A stretch of 12,691 nucleotides of DNA from Bacilli bacterium (GCA_028698535.1 JAQVDA010000012.1:1-12691); one strand, 5' to 3'; shown: positions 1 through 6,518, numbered from the stretch's first letter. Numbers and translations: made by a program. The notes: generated from the sequence alone by a model not told the origin.

Positions 1-669
1 AAAGAGGTAACTTTAAAGGGGATTAAACAAGCGTCTAAACAAGCCCATTCTTTTAATCAAAAATATCAATCATGGCAAGATTTAGTAAATAACGCTGCCC
101 AACAAGAAAACTTCTTTGAAGATTATACTAGTGTTAAAACTAAAATGGTATTATATATTATGCTTGGTTTAATTCCGTTAGTTTTTTTAAACTTAAATTT
201 TTATATTAATCCCGCGTGGATATTTTCCATTATTATGATTGGTGTTTTAAGTTTAATGTATATTACTACTTTTACTAAAAGAACGAAAAAAGGTCATGAT
301 CATTATTATAAATGGCAAGCATTTAAGCGCTTTTTACTTCACTTTGGTCGTCTAGATGAAAAAGAACTACCCGATATTATGTTATGGGAAAAATATTTAG
401 TCTATGCGACTGTTTTAGGGGTAGCGACTAAGTTAGAAAAAGCGATGCGAATAAAATTACAAACCCAGGATATTAGTCCTGCTGTTTTATCTAATTATAC
501 TTTCTTGCACTTAAGTCATGAATTAACTACTACTTCTATTATTAATAATATTAATCACACCATCTCTTCGGTCGTTAGATCAAGCGCTACTTCTGAATCG
601 GGTTTTGGTGGTGGCGCATCAGCTGGTGGTGGTGGCTTTGGTGGTGGTGGCGGTGGCGGCCGTTTCTAA
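1..669 (+). CDS. DUF2207-type predicted membrane protein, C-terminal part (5' truncated)
   Basis: The reading frame is open from the first base, so this is the last 222 residues of a longer protein; the ATG at 145 is probably internal. Two hydrophobic segments (visible residues about 50-66 and 73-91) are separated by a few residues. A soluble region follows with the pattern WQAFKRFLLHFGRLDEKELP, then WEKYLVYATVLGVATKLEKA, and the chain ends in a glycine-rich tail closing with GGGGGRF. This order of paired membrane helices, a KRFL/WEKYLVYA soluble domain and a poly-Gly tail is what I know of DUF2207 (YciQ-like) membrane proteins, whose function is not established. The family's N-terminal extracellular domain would lie upstream of the window. 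The gene converges on the next one with only two bases between the stop codons. Family assignment is good; function is unknown. Confidence 0.8.
   Translation, partial: KEVTLKGIKQASKQAHSFNQKYQSWQDLVNNAAQQENFFEDYTSVKTKMVLYIMLGLIPLVFLNLNFYINPAWIFSIIMIGVLSLMYITTFTKRTKKGHDHYYKWQAFKRFLLHFGRLDEKELPDIMLWEKYLVYATVLGVATKLEKAMRIKLQTQDISPAVLSNYTFLHLSHELTTTSIINNINHTISSVVRSSATSESGFGGGASAGGGGFGGGGGGGRF
598..666 (+). repeat. GGN-rich tract encoding the glycine-rich C-terminal tail
   Basis: This is a run of ggt/ggc codons interrupted by a few Phe, Ala and Ser codons. It encodes the low-complexity tail of the DUF2207-type protein and is by far the most G-rich stretch in the window. Because it is in frame, is a known feature of the family and ends at the stop codon, it is coding repeat rather than a separate element. 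Such tracts can vary in length between strains. Confidence 0.8.
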
Positions 670-671
670 GC

Positions 672-908
672 TTATGTTTTAATAATGAGTTTACCATCAT
701 ACTTATCCTGGTAACTTTCTAAAAAAGCCGTTAAAAGCGGTTGGTTAATTAAGGTTAAGTTTTTACCGTTTAAGATGATGTTTTCAATCTTATACTCATC
801 AATAATAGTAAAAACTTTTCTTTTTAAATCAGTTAATGTTGTCTCATCTAAAATACCACTTAAGTTAATTATTAGTGTTTCTTTTGTATATTCCATTTCT
901 ACTTTCAT
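672..908 (-). CDS. Short SpoIIAA-like STAS-domain protein lacking the phosphorylatable serine motif
   Basis: This 78-residue protein aligns without gaps, from memory, to the first two thirds of anti-sigma-factor antagonists such as SpoIIAA: a beta strand LIINLSGILD (12-21), helix TTLTDLKRKVFTIIDEY (23-39), strand IENIILNGKNL (41-51), then the position of the family's DSSG motif. At that position it has N55-Q56-P57-L58, so the serine normally phosphorylated by the partner kinase is absent. It also ends about 35 residues before a typical STAS domain (roughly 110 residues). The start is ATG at 906-908, preceded by AAGGAG (complement of 915-920). It is convergent with the upstream membrane protein gene and divergent from the MurT-like gene. 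No cognate anti-sigma factor or kinase is visible. The STAS fold is an inference; the function is unknown. Confidence 0.6.
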   Translation of the reverse strand: MKVEMEYTKETLIINLSGILDETTLTDLKRKVFTIIDEYKIENIILNGKNLTLINQPLLTAFLESYQDKYDGKLIIKT

Positions 909-929
909 TTTTTTCTCCTTTTGCTTTTC

Positions 930-938
930 ACTATAACA
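930..938 (-). promoter_or_regulatory. Extended -10 promoter for the STAS-like gene
   Basis: Read on the minus strand this is TGTTATAGT: a TG, one base, and a -10 hexamer with one mismatch to TATAAT. It lies 21 bases upstream of the ATG, giving an expected 5' leader of about 15 bases. Only a weak -35 (TTTATA-like, around 954-959) is visible. Confidence 0.5.
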
Positions 939-995
939 TATAAGATTATTTCATATAAAACATCCGACAAAACTAGTTAAAAAAAGCAAAATTCA

Positions 996-1004
996 TGTTA
1001 TAAT
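996..1004 (+). promoter_or_regulatory. Extended -10 promoter for the MurT-GatD-like operon
   Basis: The sequence is TGTTATAAT, a perfect TATAAT hexamer (999-1004) with an upstream TG. A weak TTAAAA -35 may lie at 977-982, spacer 16. The expected transcription start (about 1011) falls on the first base of the ribosome binding site GAGGTG (1011-1016), so the leader before the ATG at 1022 would be only about 11 bases. Confidence 0.65.
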
Positions 1005-1021
1005 TATTTTGAGGTGTAAAT

Positions 1022-2356
1022 ATGCGGAAGGTAATAGCTATTATCCTAGGTAAAATAGCTAAACAAGTATTAAAAAGAAGAGATGGTGGTAGTGCTTATC
1101 CTGGTGCTTTAGCCAAAAAAATATGTCCCGATATCTTAGAGGTCTTGATTCGTCCTAAATTAATCGTGGCGGTGACCGCTACTAACGGGAAAACATCAAC
1201 GGCTACCATTATTACTAATATGTTAAGTCAAAATGGCTATACGGTGGGTTTTAATTCCTCAGGTACCAATACTGATAATGGTGTTATTACTTTACTAATT
1301 GATAGTTGTAATTTAAAAGGTCAGGTGGTAAAAGATGCCTTAGTTTTAGAAGTTGATGAGCGACATACTAAAGAAGTGTTTAAACATCTGCAACCCGATT
1401 ATTTAATTATCGGAAATATCACCCGCGATCAAGCGCCCCGTAATGGTCATTTGGATGTTGTCATGACGGCGATGAAACAAGCCTTAAATGATAATATGCA
1501 TTTAATCGTTAATGGTGATGACCCGCTGATTAATAAGTTAACTCTAAATCACAAAGGTAAAATTACTTACTATGGTGTTAGTAAAAACGAAGCTTCTTAT
1601 GTTAAAGCGCGAGTTACTAATTTAGATATTGCTTATTGTCCCAAATGTCACGCCCGTCTAGAATTTAAATACTTTCATTATAGTAATACCGGTGATTACC
1701 TTTGCCCTAATGGCGATTTTAAAAGGCCTAAAATTGATTATGAGGCGACTAAAATTAATTACCGTTATAAGCATTTTTATATTAATGATCAAATTAAGTT
1801 ACCAATGCAAAATGATATTTTATTTCATATCTATAATACCATGGCGGCTTTTACCTTAAGCCAATTAATTGGTTTAAAACCAGAAGATGTAATTGCGAGT
1901 TTAAAGAATTTATCTTTTTCTATTATTCGCTTTGAGAAATTAAAACTGGATAATCGTCCTTGTACCGTTTTATCTTGTAAGAATGAAACCCCTAATAGTT
2001 ACGATCAATCATTATTATATATAAAGCGTCATAGAGAAAAGAAAACCGTGGTGATGGGCTTTAATCGGGTTTGTTCGCGATATACCTGGAGCGATTTAGG
2101 TTGGTTATGGGATGCGGACTTTGAGGTTTTAAAGGACAGTAATATTGATAAAATAGTTTGTGTTGGTAAATTTGCATATGATGTTGCGACTAGATTAATT
2201 TATGCGGGTATTAATACCGATGATATTATTATTTGTCAGACGCTTGATCAAGCCATTAAAATCATAAGGAAAAAAACCAAGGGACCAATTTATGCGGCTT
2301 TAAATTTTGATATTGTAAGACAATTTGCAACTGAGGTAAAAGAGGTGACTTTATGA
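1022..2356 (+). CDS. murT: MurT-like Mur ligase family protein with degenerate zinc ribbon and C-terminal motif
   Basis: MurT is the ATP-dependent Mur-ligase-fold subunit of the MurT-GatD complex, which amidates the alpha-carboxyl of D-Glu in lipid II at the cytoplasmic membrane face. At 444 residues this protein is of usual length. It has the P-loop TATNGKTST (K57), EVDE, N-I-x-RDQ, the NGDDP motif, a zinc-ribbon insert (C206, C209, C228), IYN in the central domain, RFEK, and the C-terminal DUF1727 end WLWDADFE. Two departures stand out. The fourth ribbon Cys is replaced by G231 (codon ggc, one base from tgc), and the conserved D-N-x-A-D-G-type stretch is replaced by residues 348-357, with only D358 kept before GWLWD. 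It overlaps the GatD-like gene by four bases (ATGA), which suggests coupled translation and a complex. Family membership is clear; that it still amidates lipid II is doubtful given its partner. Confidence 0.85.
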   Translation: MRKVIAIILGKIAKQVLKRRDGGSAYPGALAKKICPDILEVLIRPKLIVAVTATNGKTSTATIITNMLSQNGYTVGFNSSGTNTDNGVITLLIDSCNLKGQVVKDALVLEVDERHTKEVFKHLQPDYLIIGNITRDQAPRNGHLDVVMTAMKQALNDNMHLIVNGDDPLINKLTLNHKGKITYYGVSKNEASYVKARVTNLDIAYCPKCHARLEFKYFHYSNTGDYLCPNGDFKRPKIDYEATKINYRYKHFYINDQIKLPMQNDILFHIYNTMAAFTLSQLIGLKPEDVIASLKNLSFSIIRFEKLKLDNRPCTVLSCKNETPNSYDQSLLYIKRHREKKTVVMGFNRVCSRYTWSDLGWLWDADFEVLKDSNIDKIVCVGKFAYDVATRLIYAGINTDDIIICQTLDQAIKIIRKKTKGPIYAALNFDIVRQFATEVKEVTL

Positions 2357-3078
2357 AAATAGTTATTGCTCATTTATACTACGACTTAATGAATTTATAC
2401 GGTGAAAGTGGTAATGTTAAAGCCTTAAAGAAGTATTTAGAAGAACAAGGCGTTAAAGTAACGATTAAATTTTTATCGTTAAACGATACCATGGATTTTG
2501 CTACTTATGATTTTGTTTATATTGGGGCTGGTTCTGAAAATAACCGTTTATTAGTCTTAAAGGATTTAAAACGTTATCAAAAAGATATAAAGCGGTTTAT
2601 TGATGAGAATAAATTTATTCTCGCGACTGGTAATGCTCATGAAATATTTGGTCAATATATTATTGATCTTAATCATAAAAAACATAAAGCCTTAAGTATT
2701 TTTGATTATTATGCGAAAGATGTTGATTTTCGGATTGTTGATGAAGTTTACTTTGAAACGCCCTTAGTTAAGAAACCCCTAATTGGTTTTCAAAATCAAG
2801 CGTCTATCTTAAGGGATAATCCCCATCCTTTATTTACCGTTATTATGGGGGTCGGTTCTTACCCAAATAGTAAAACCGAGGGTTTTAGATACCATAATTT
2901 TTATGGGACTTATATTACGGGGCCATTACTAATTAGAAATCCGCATTTTACTAAATATTTAGTTAAAACCATATTAAAAAACAAGTATCCCGATTATAAA
3001 TATAAAAATATTAATAAAAACATTGAAGAGACGGCCTACCGGAATTTTACTAAACATCTATTAAGTATTAAACAATAA
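2353..3078 (+). CDS. gatD: GatD-like class I glutamine amidotransferase homologue lacking catalytic Cys and His
   Basis: GatD supplies ammonia from glutamine to MurT. The protein (241 residues, normal length) follows the family throughout: N-terminal YYDLMNLYGESGNVKAL, an IGAGSE turn (58-63), the nucleophile-elbow region, IGFQNQ, a GVGS..NSKTEGFRYHN stretch, and GTYITGPLLIRNPH. However, the elbow that normally reads C-G-G-Y-Q-x-x-G is G93-N-A-H-E-I-F-G100, and the catalytic His in GTYLHGP is T189. The chain contains no cysteine at all, so it cannot be a conventional Cys-His glutaminase. The flanking residues are well conserved and the frame is intact, which argues against sequencing error or recent decay. 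It starts in the MurT-like stop (ATGA) with GAGGTG at 2342-2347. I infer a non-catalytic partner or a changed reaction; the symbol marks homology only. Confidence 0.85.
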   Translation: MKIVIAHLYYDLMNLYGESGNVKALKKYLEEQGVKVTIKFLSLNDTMDFATYDFVYIGAGSENNRLLVLKDLKRYQKDIKRFIDENKFILATGNAHEIFGQYIIDLNHKKHKALSIFDYYAKDVDFRIVDEVYFETPLVKKPLIGFQNQASILRDNPHPLFTVIMGVGSYPNSKTEGFRYHNFYGTYITGPLLIRNPHFTKYLVKTILKNKYPDYKYKNINKNIEETAYRNFTKHLLSIKQ

Positions 3079-3097
3079 GATAATCGGTGTGATAAAG

Positions 3098-3748
3098 ATG
3101 GCTGATATGCATTTAAAAATTGATGATACCTTATACCCGGTGATTATTAACCGTAAATATAATAAAAACACCTATATTCGGGTAAAAGATGATTTAAAAA
3201 TTTATGTTTATACTAATTACTTAATGACTAAACAAGATGTCAAGCAATTGTTAACTAATAATTCATTAAGTATTAAACGGATGTTGATAAAACAAAACAT
3301 GCGTCAACAAAGACAACAAGATTTTTATTATTTAGGCACCCGATATGATGTTGTTATTATTCCTAAGTTAAAAGATATTACTATCACTGATAATAAAATA
3401 TTAATTAATGATAATGCCAAGATTAATAAATGGTATCAAAAACAAGCACTTATAATCTTTAATGAACGCTTAGAACATTTATTATTATCTTTTCCGAGTA
3501 ATTTTACTAAACCTAAGCTTAGAATTAGGAAAATGACTACTCGCTGGGGCGTCTGTAATCGTAAAGATAAAAATATTACTTTAAATTTAGAGTTAATTAA
3601 AAGAGACATCAAATTAATTGATTATGTTATTATCCATGAACTATGTCATTTTATCCATCCCAATCATTCAGTTGCTTTTTGGGATTTAGTTAGTCAATAT
3701 CAACCGGATTATAAAATATTAAGAAAAAAATTAAAAGATTTATCATAA
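3098..3748 (+). CDS. YgjP/DUF45 (M48-type) zinc metallopeptidase family protein
   Basis: The 216-residue protein carries the zinc-metallopeptidase signature H180-E-L-C-H184 followed by HPNHSVAFWDLV, with H190 the likely third zinc ligand. Upstream is the family motif RKMTTRWGVCNRK, then ITLNLELI before the helix holding HELCH. This combination identifies the YgjP-like (DUF45) branch of M48/SprT-like peptidases, usually about 220-240 residues, whose physiological substrate is not established. There is no signal peptide or membrane segment, so it should be cytoplasmic. I chose ATG 3098 over GTG 3089 because the GGTG at 3086-3089 then lies 8 bases upstream as ribosome binding site; GTG 3089 would have none. 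It sits 19 bases after the GatD-like gene and 17 before the rRNA methylase, so is probably cotranscribed. Confidence 0.8.
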   Translation: MADMHLKIDDTLYPVIINRKYNKNTYIRVKDDLKIYVYTNYLMTKQDVKQLLTNNSLSIKRMLIKQNMRQQRQQDFYYLGTRYDVVIIPKLKDITITDNKILINDNAKINKWYQKQALIIFNERLEHLLLSFPSNFTKPKLRIRKMTTRWGVCNRKDKNITLNLELIKRDIKLIDYVIIHELCHFIHPNHSVAFWDLVSQYQPDYKILRKKLKDLS

Positions 3749-3765
3749 ATAGATAGGATGATTAA

Positions 3766-4500
3766 ATGCTAATTACTAGTTTAGATAATGCCAAAGTAAA
3801 ACATTGGTGGAAATTAAATCAAAAAAGATATCGTCATCAACAAAAACAGTTTTTAGTGGAAGGGATGCATGGCGTTCTTGAGGCCTGTAAGTGTAATCGG
3901 GTTCTTGATCTTATTTTAGAACAAGATGTTATCTTTCCAACCCAATTAAATCCCATCTATGTAACAAAAGATATTATCAAGAAAATATCTAATCTTACAT
4001 CGCCCCCGGATGTTATGGCTGTCTGTGCGATTAAAGATGAGGAAGAATTAATTGGGAGTAAGTACTTATTATTAGATGGCATCCAAGACCCGATTAACTT
4101 AGGTGTTATTATTAGAAGTGCGGTAGCCTTTAATATTGATACCATTGTTCTAGGGGCTAATACGGTTGACTGTTATAACCCCAAAGTAGTAAGAGCTACC
4201 CAAGGAATGCTTTTTCATCTTAATATTATTCGTCAAGATTTATTAAATGTAATTCCTATTTTAAAACAAAAGGGTATTTCTGTTATTGGGACTAAAGTTA
4301 CTCATGGTGAAGATATTAGAAACCTTAATCTTAAAGATAATTATGCCTTGGTGGTAGGTAATGAAGGTAGTGGGGTAAGTGATGAAACCCTAGCCTTATG
4401 TGATGATATTATTTATATTGATATGAGTGCCAAATGTGAAAGTTTAAATGTGGGAGTAGCAGCCAGTATCATTCTTTATGAATTAAATAAAAGGAGTTAA
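3766..4500 (+). CDS. TrmH/SpoU-family RNA 2'-O-methyltransferase (RlmB/YsgA-like)
   Basis: This SPOUT-class enzyme should methylate a ribose 2'-OH in rRNA (or tRNA) using S-adenosylmethionine. The N-terminal part (1-95) has the substrate-binding domain pattern of RlmB-like proteins: TSLDNAKVKHWWKL, then QFLVEGMHGVLEA. The C-terminal SPOUT domain has all three motifs: motif 1 D104-GIQDPIN111-LG-VIIR117, motif 2 VVGNEGSGVS (G198-N-E200), and motif 3 ESLNVGVAASIILYE (E225, N228). R-A-T-Q-G-M-L-F-H-L is the usual RASMGALFHLP-like segment. At 244 residues it has the normal length. Its coding end contains AAGGAG (4491-4496), the ribosome binding site of rimM one base downstream. The exact nucleotide modified cannot be read from the sequence, so I give no symbol. 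Confidence 0.88.
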   Translation: MLITSLDNAKVKHWWKLNQKRYRHQQKQFLVEGMHGVLEACKCNRVLDLILEQDVIFPTQLNPIYVTKDIIKKISNLTSPPDVMAVCAIKDEEELIGSKYLLLDGIQDPINLGVIIRSAVAFNIDTIVLGANTVDCYNPKVVRATQGMLFHLNIIRQDLLNVIPILKQKGISVIGTKVTHGEDIRNLNLKDNYALVVGNEGSGVSDETLALCDDIIYIDMSAKCESLNVGVAASIILYELNKRS

Positions 4501-4501
4501 A

Positions 4502-4999
4502 ATGACTTATATTTTAATTGGTAAAATTACTAATACCCATGGTATTAAAGGGGAACTAAAAATTTTAAGTGATTTTAAGTTTATTAAAGCGGTATTAAAG
4601 CCAGGTGCGAAAATATATGTTGGTGATTCTAAAGAGACTAAGGAAATTATCCGTTATCGACCCCATAATAATGAACATCTAGTTACCTTTTTAAATGAAG
4701 AAGATATTAATCAAGTAATTAATTATAAAAATCAAGCCGTTTATATAAAAAGAACGGATTTATGTTTACCGAAGGGTCAATATTTAGATAGTGATTTAAT
4801 TGGTTTAAAGGTATATGCAAATAATCAATATCTTGGTATAATAGAGGCCATAAGAAGTATTCCCGGAAATCCAATTATAGAAATAGTAACTCATGATCAA
4901 AAAAAGGTTTTAATGCCTTATCATCAAGACTTTATTGTTAGGCTTGATTTAACTAAAAAGATAATAGAAATTAAAACCATTAAAGGATTGATAGAATGA
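4502..4999 (+). CDS. rimM: Ribosome maturation factor RimM
   Basis: RimM binds ribosomal protein S19 and helps mature the head of the 30S subunit. The N-terminal RimM domain begins with the family signature G7-K-I-x-x-x-H13-G-I-K-G-E18. The C-terminal PRC-barrel domain starts about residue 93 (LDSDLIGLKVY), with IIEAIRSIPGNPIIEI and the end motif VLMPYHQDFIVRLD. The length of 165 residues fits the family (about 165-180). The start is one base after the methyltransferase stop, with AAGGAG inside that gene, and the stop overlaps the trmD start by four bases (ATGA). The rimM-trmD pairing is widely conserved; here the usual rpsP and KH-domain genes are not immediately upstream and are replaced by the methylase and peptidase genes. 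Confidence 0.95.
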   Translation: MTYILIGKITNTHGIKGELKILSDFKFIKAVLKPGAKIYVGDSKETKEIIRYRPHNNEHLVTFLNEEDINQVINYKNQAVYIKRTDLCLPKGQYLDSDLIGLKVYANNQYLGIIEAIRSIPGNPIIEIVTHDQKKVLMPYHQDFIVRLDLTKKIIEIKTIKGLIE

Positions 5000-5661
5000 A
5001 AATTGATATTTTAACTTTATTCCCATCTATGTTTACTAACTTTCTTTCTGAATCTATTATTAAGAGAGCCCTTAATAGTAACAAAGTAATGATTAATATT
5101 CATAATATTAGGGACTATTCATTAGATCCACACCGTAAAGTAGATGATTATCCTTTTGGTGGTGGTTCCGGTATGGTTTTAATGTGTGAACCAATATTTA
5201 GAGCTGTGGAAGCTTTAAAAAGTGATGATAGTAAAGTTATCCTAATGAGTCCCACTGGTCAACCATTTCATCAAAACACAGCCGTTACCTTAAGCCAAGA
5301 ACAACATTTAATTATTATCTGTGGCCACTATGAAGGCTTTGATGAGCGAATTAAAACCCTCGTTGATTTAGAAATTAGTATTGGGGATTTTATTGTTACT
5401 GGTGGTGAATTACCTAGTATGTTAATTATTGATGCGGTGGCAAGATTAATTAATGGGGTTATAAATAAGGAATCTTTAGTCCACGAATCTTTTAATGATA
5501 GTTTACTAGATTATCCTAATTATACGAAACCACGCATATTCAGAGGTTTAGAAGTCCCCGTGGTATTACTAAGTGGTAATCATCAAGCTATTAAAAAATG
5601 GCGTCAGGAAGAAAGAATAAGAATCACTAAGGAAAAAAGACCTGATTTATTAAAGGAGTAG
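4996..5661 (+). CDS. trmD: tRNA (guanine-N1)-methyltransferase TrmD
   Basis: TrmD makes m1G37 next to the anticodon of tRNAs, using S-adenosylmethionine, to prevent +1 frameshifting. Characteristic segments are MKIDILTLFPSMF, the loop RKVDDYPFGGGSGM (GGGSG at 55-59), the trefoil-knot motifs MSPTGQPF and GHYEG (110-114), IGDFIVTGGELP (GGELP 136-140), DAVARLINGV, and ESFNDSLLDYPNYTKP. The C-terminal HQAIKKWRQEERI is the conserved tail. At 221 residues it is a little shorter than the usual 230-250 but complete. The start overlaps the rimM stop (ATGA), so translation is probably coupled. AGGAG near its 3' end serves the next gene. Confidence 0.96.
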   Translation: MKIDILTLFPSMFTNFLSESIIKRALNSNKVMINIHNIRDYSLDPHRKVDDYPFGGGSGMVLMCEPIFRAVEALKSDDSKVILMSPTGQPFHQNTAVTLSQEQHLIIICGHYEGFDERIKTLVDLEISIGDFIVTGGELPSMLIIDAVARLINGVINKESLVHESFNDSLLDYPNYTKPRIFRGLEVPVVLLSGNHQAIKKWRQEERIRITKEKRPDLLKE

Positions 5662-5664
5662 GTT

Positions 5665-6066
5665 ATGAAAAAAAAGAATCTTAAAAAATGGATGGAGGCA
5701 CCACCCCGTTATCGGTTAATTAAAAGAAAAACTGATCAACCATTTAATGTTAGTAAACTAATTGATTTTGATGGTTATTTAATTGAGCCAAAACAAAAAA
5801 TAAGTGATGATGTGATTAAAGTGCGCACTTTAATTATTGTCTCTCCCATCTTAATTATTCAGTTACTAGTTAAAAAGGGAGAACGTAAGAGCGAATTAGA
5901 AAGGCGTTGTCAACAAAGGTTAAAAGATTGTCAGGAATTATTAAACGCTAAGGATAAAGAGATTAAAAAAAGAGATCATATTATTGAATTATTAAAGCGG
6001 GAATTAAGGCAACTAAGTTTAAATATTATTGATGTGAAAACGAACACGTCAAGGCGCACTAAATAA
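5665..6066 (+). CDS. Unrecognised small protein with one hydrophobic segment and a charged coiled-coil tail
   Basis: I do not recognise this 133-residue protein. It begins with a very basic stretch (MKKKNLKKW), followed by an extended polar region to about residue 52. Residues about 53-68 (VRTLIIVSPILIIQLLV) are a short hydrophobic segment that could be one membrane helix. Residues 69-116 are rich in Lys, Glu and Arg, with heptad-like Leu/Ile spacing (LERRCQQRLKDCQELL, IIELLKRELRQL), suggesting a coiled coil. The basic tail ends in SRRTK. The start ATG is preceded by GGAG and lies 3 bases after trmD, so it is in the trmD operon, in the gap that normally separates trmD from rplS. Its membership of the operon and normal codon pattern support a real gene; membrane location is an inference. 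Confidence 0.75.
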   Translation: MKKKNLKKWMEAPPRYRLIKRKTDQPFNVSKLIDFDGYLIEPKQKISDDVIKVRTLIIVSPILIIQLLVKKGERKSELERRCQQRLKDCQELLNAKDKEIKKRDHIIELLKRELRQLSLNIIDVKTNTSRRTK

Positions 6067-6071
6067 AATTC

Positions 6072-6100
6072 TTGCGGAAATTATATAAATATGATAATAT
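6072..6100 (+). promoter_or_regulatory. Promoter for rplS
   Basis: A TTGCGG -35 (6072-6077) is followed by a 17-base spacer and TGaTAATAT (extended -10, hexamer 6095-6100). An alternative hexamer GATAAT (6093-6098) overlaps. Transcription would start near 6107 and leave a leader of about 55 bases before the rplS ATG. Confidence 0.5.
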
Positions 6101-6162
6101 CGTAGGTGTTATAAAAAAATAATTTTTATATATAATATTATTAATTGATGGGAGTGATATCG
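6101..6162 (+). promoter_or_regulatory. rplS 5' leader with an AT-only hairpin
   Basis: This leader is longer than those of the other units here. It contains an AT-only inverted repeat (ATAAAAA 6111-6117 with TTTTTAT 6123-6129) and the palindrome ATAATATTAT (6132-6141). A GGGAGTGAT ribosome binding site (6150-6158) sits 4 bases before the ATG at 6163. Firmicutes rplS genes are known to carry a small L19 leader structure; I cannot match this sequence to it, so regulation by the ribosomal protein is only a possibility. Confidence 0.35.
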
Positions 6163-6507
6163 ATGAATATTATTGATAAAATAACAAAACAACAAATAAA
6201 TCCGCACATTCCTGAGTTTAGAGTTGGGGATACCGTTAAAGTTGACCTTAAGATTACGGAAGGAAAAAGAGAAAGAATTCAAACTTATGATGGTATTGTG
6301 GTAGGTCGTAAAGGAACTGGTATTAGTGAAACTTTTACGGTTCGTAAGATATCTTATGGGATTGGTGTGGAAAAAACATTTCAACTTCATTCTCCAAACA
6401 TTGCTAAAATAACGGTTACTAAAAAGGGCCGTGTTAGACGGGCTAAGCTTAATTTCTTACAAAAAATAGTTGGTCAATATCGTATTAAAGAAAGAAATAA
6501 GGCCTAG
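6163..6507 (+). CDS. rplS: 50S ribosomal protein L19
   Basis: L19 lies at the 30S-50S interface of the ribosome. The 114-residue chain matches the family from end to end: MNIIDKITKQQ, PEFRVGDTVKVDLKI, the RERIQTYDGIVVGRKGTGI segment, the near-invariant SETFTVRKISYGIGVE, LHSPNIAKI and GRVRRAKL. The ATG at 6163 is chosen because L19 proteins begin with MNxIDxI and GGGAGTGAT sits just upstream; TTG 6145 and ATG 6148 would add residues overlapping this ribosome binding site. The last codons and the TAG stop form part of a terminator hairpin. The gene seems to have its own promoter in addition to read-through from trmD. Confidence 0.97.
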   Translation: MNIIDKITKQQINPHIPEFRVGDTVKVDLKITEGKRERIQTYDGIVVGRKGTGISETFTVRKISYGIGVEKTFQLHSPNIAKITVTKKGRVRRAKLNFLQKIVGQYRIKERNKA

Positions 6508-6518
6508 CCTTATTTTTT
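6495..6518 (+). terminator. Intrinsic terminator overlapping the 3' end of rplS
   Basis: A perfect 9-bp stem AAATAAGGC (6495-6503) / GCCTTATTT (6507-6515) with a 3-base loop is followed by a T run (6513-6518). The rplS stop codon TAG (6505-6507) begins in the loop. The lepB ribosome binding site starts two bases after the T run. It should reduce transcription from rplS into lepB. Confidence 0.8.

Noticed and set aside
3957-4145. Minus-strand open frame of 62 codons
   Set aside because: It lies opposite the well-supported rRNA methyltransferase gene, has no ribosome binding site and no recognisable protein pattern.
6145-6162. TTG 6145 or ATG 6148 as the rplS start
   Set aside because: These would place the ribosome binding site inside the gene and add residues not found in L19 proteins; ATG 6163 gives the canonical start.
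6109-6390. Minus-strand open frame of 93 codons opposite rplS
   Set aside because: It is the antisense of the L19 gene and its leader; its Ser/Asn/Phe-rich translation is typical of a shadow frame.
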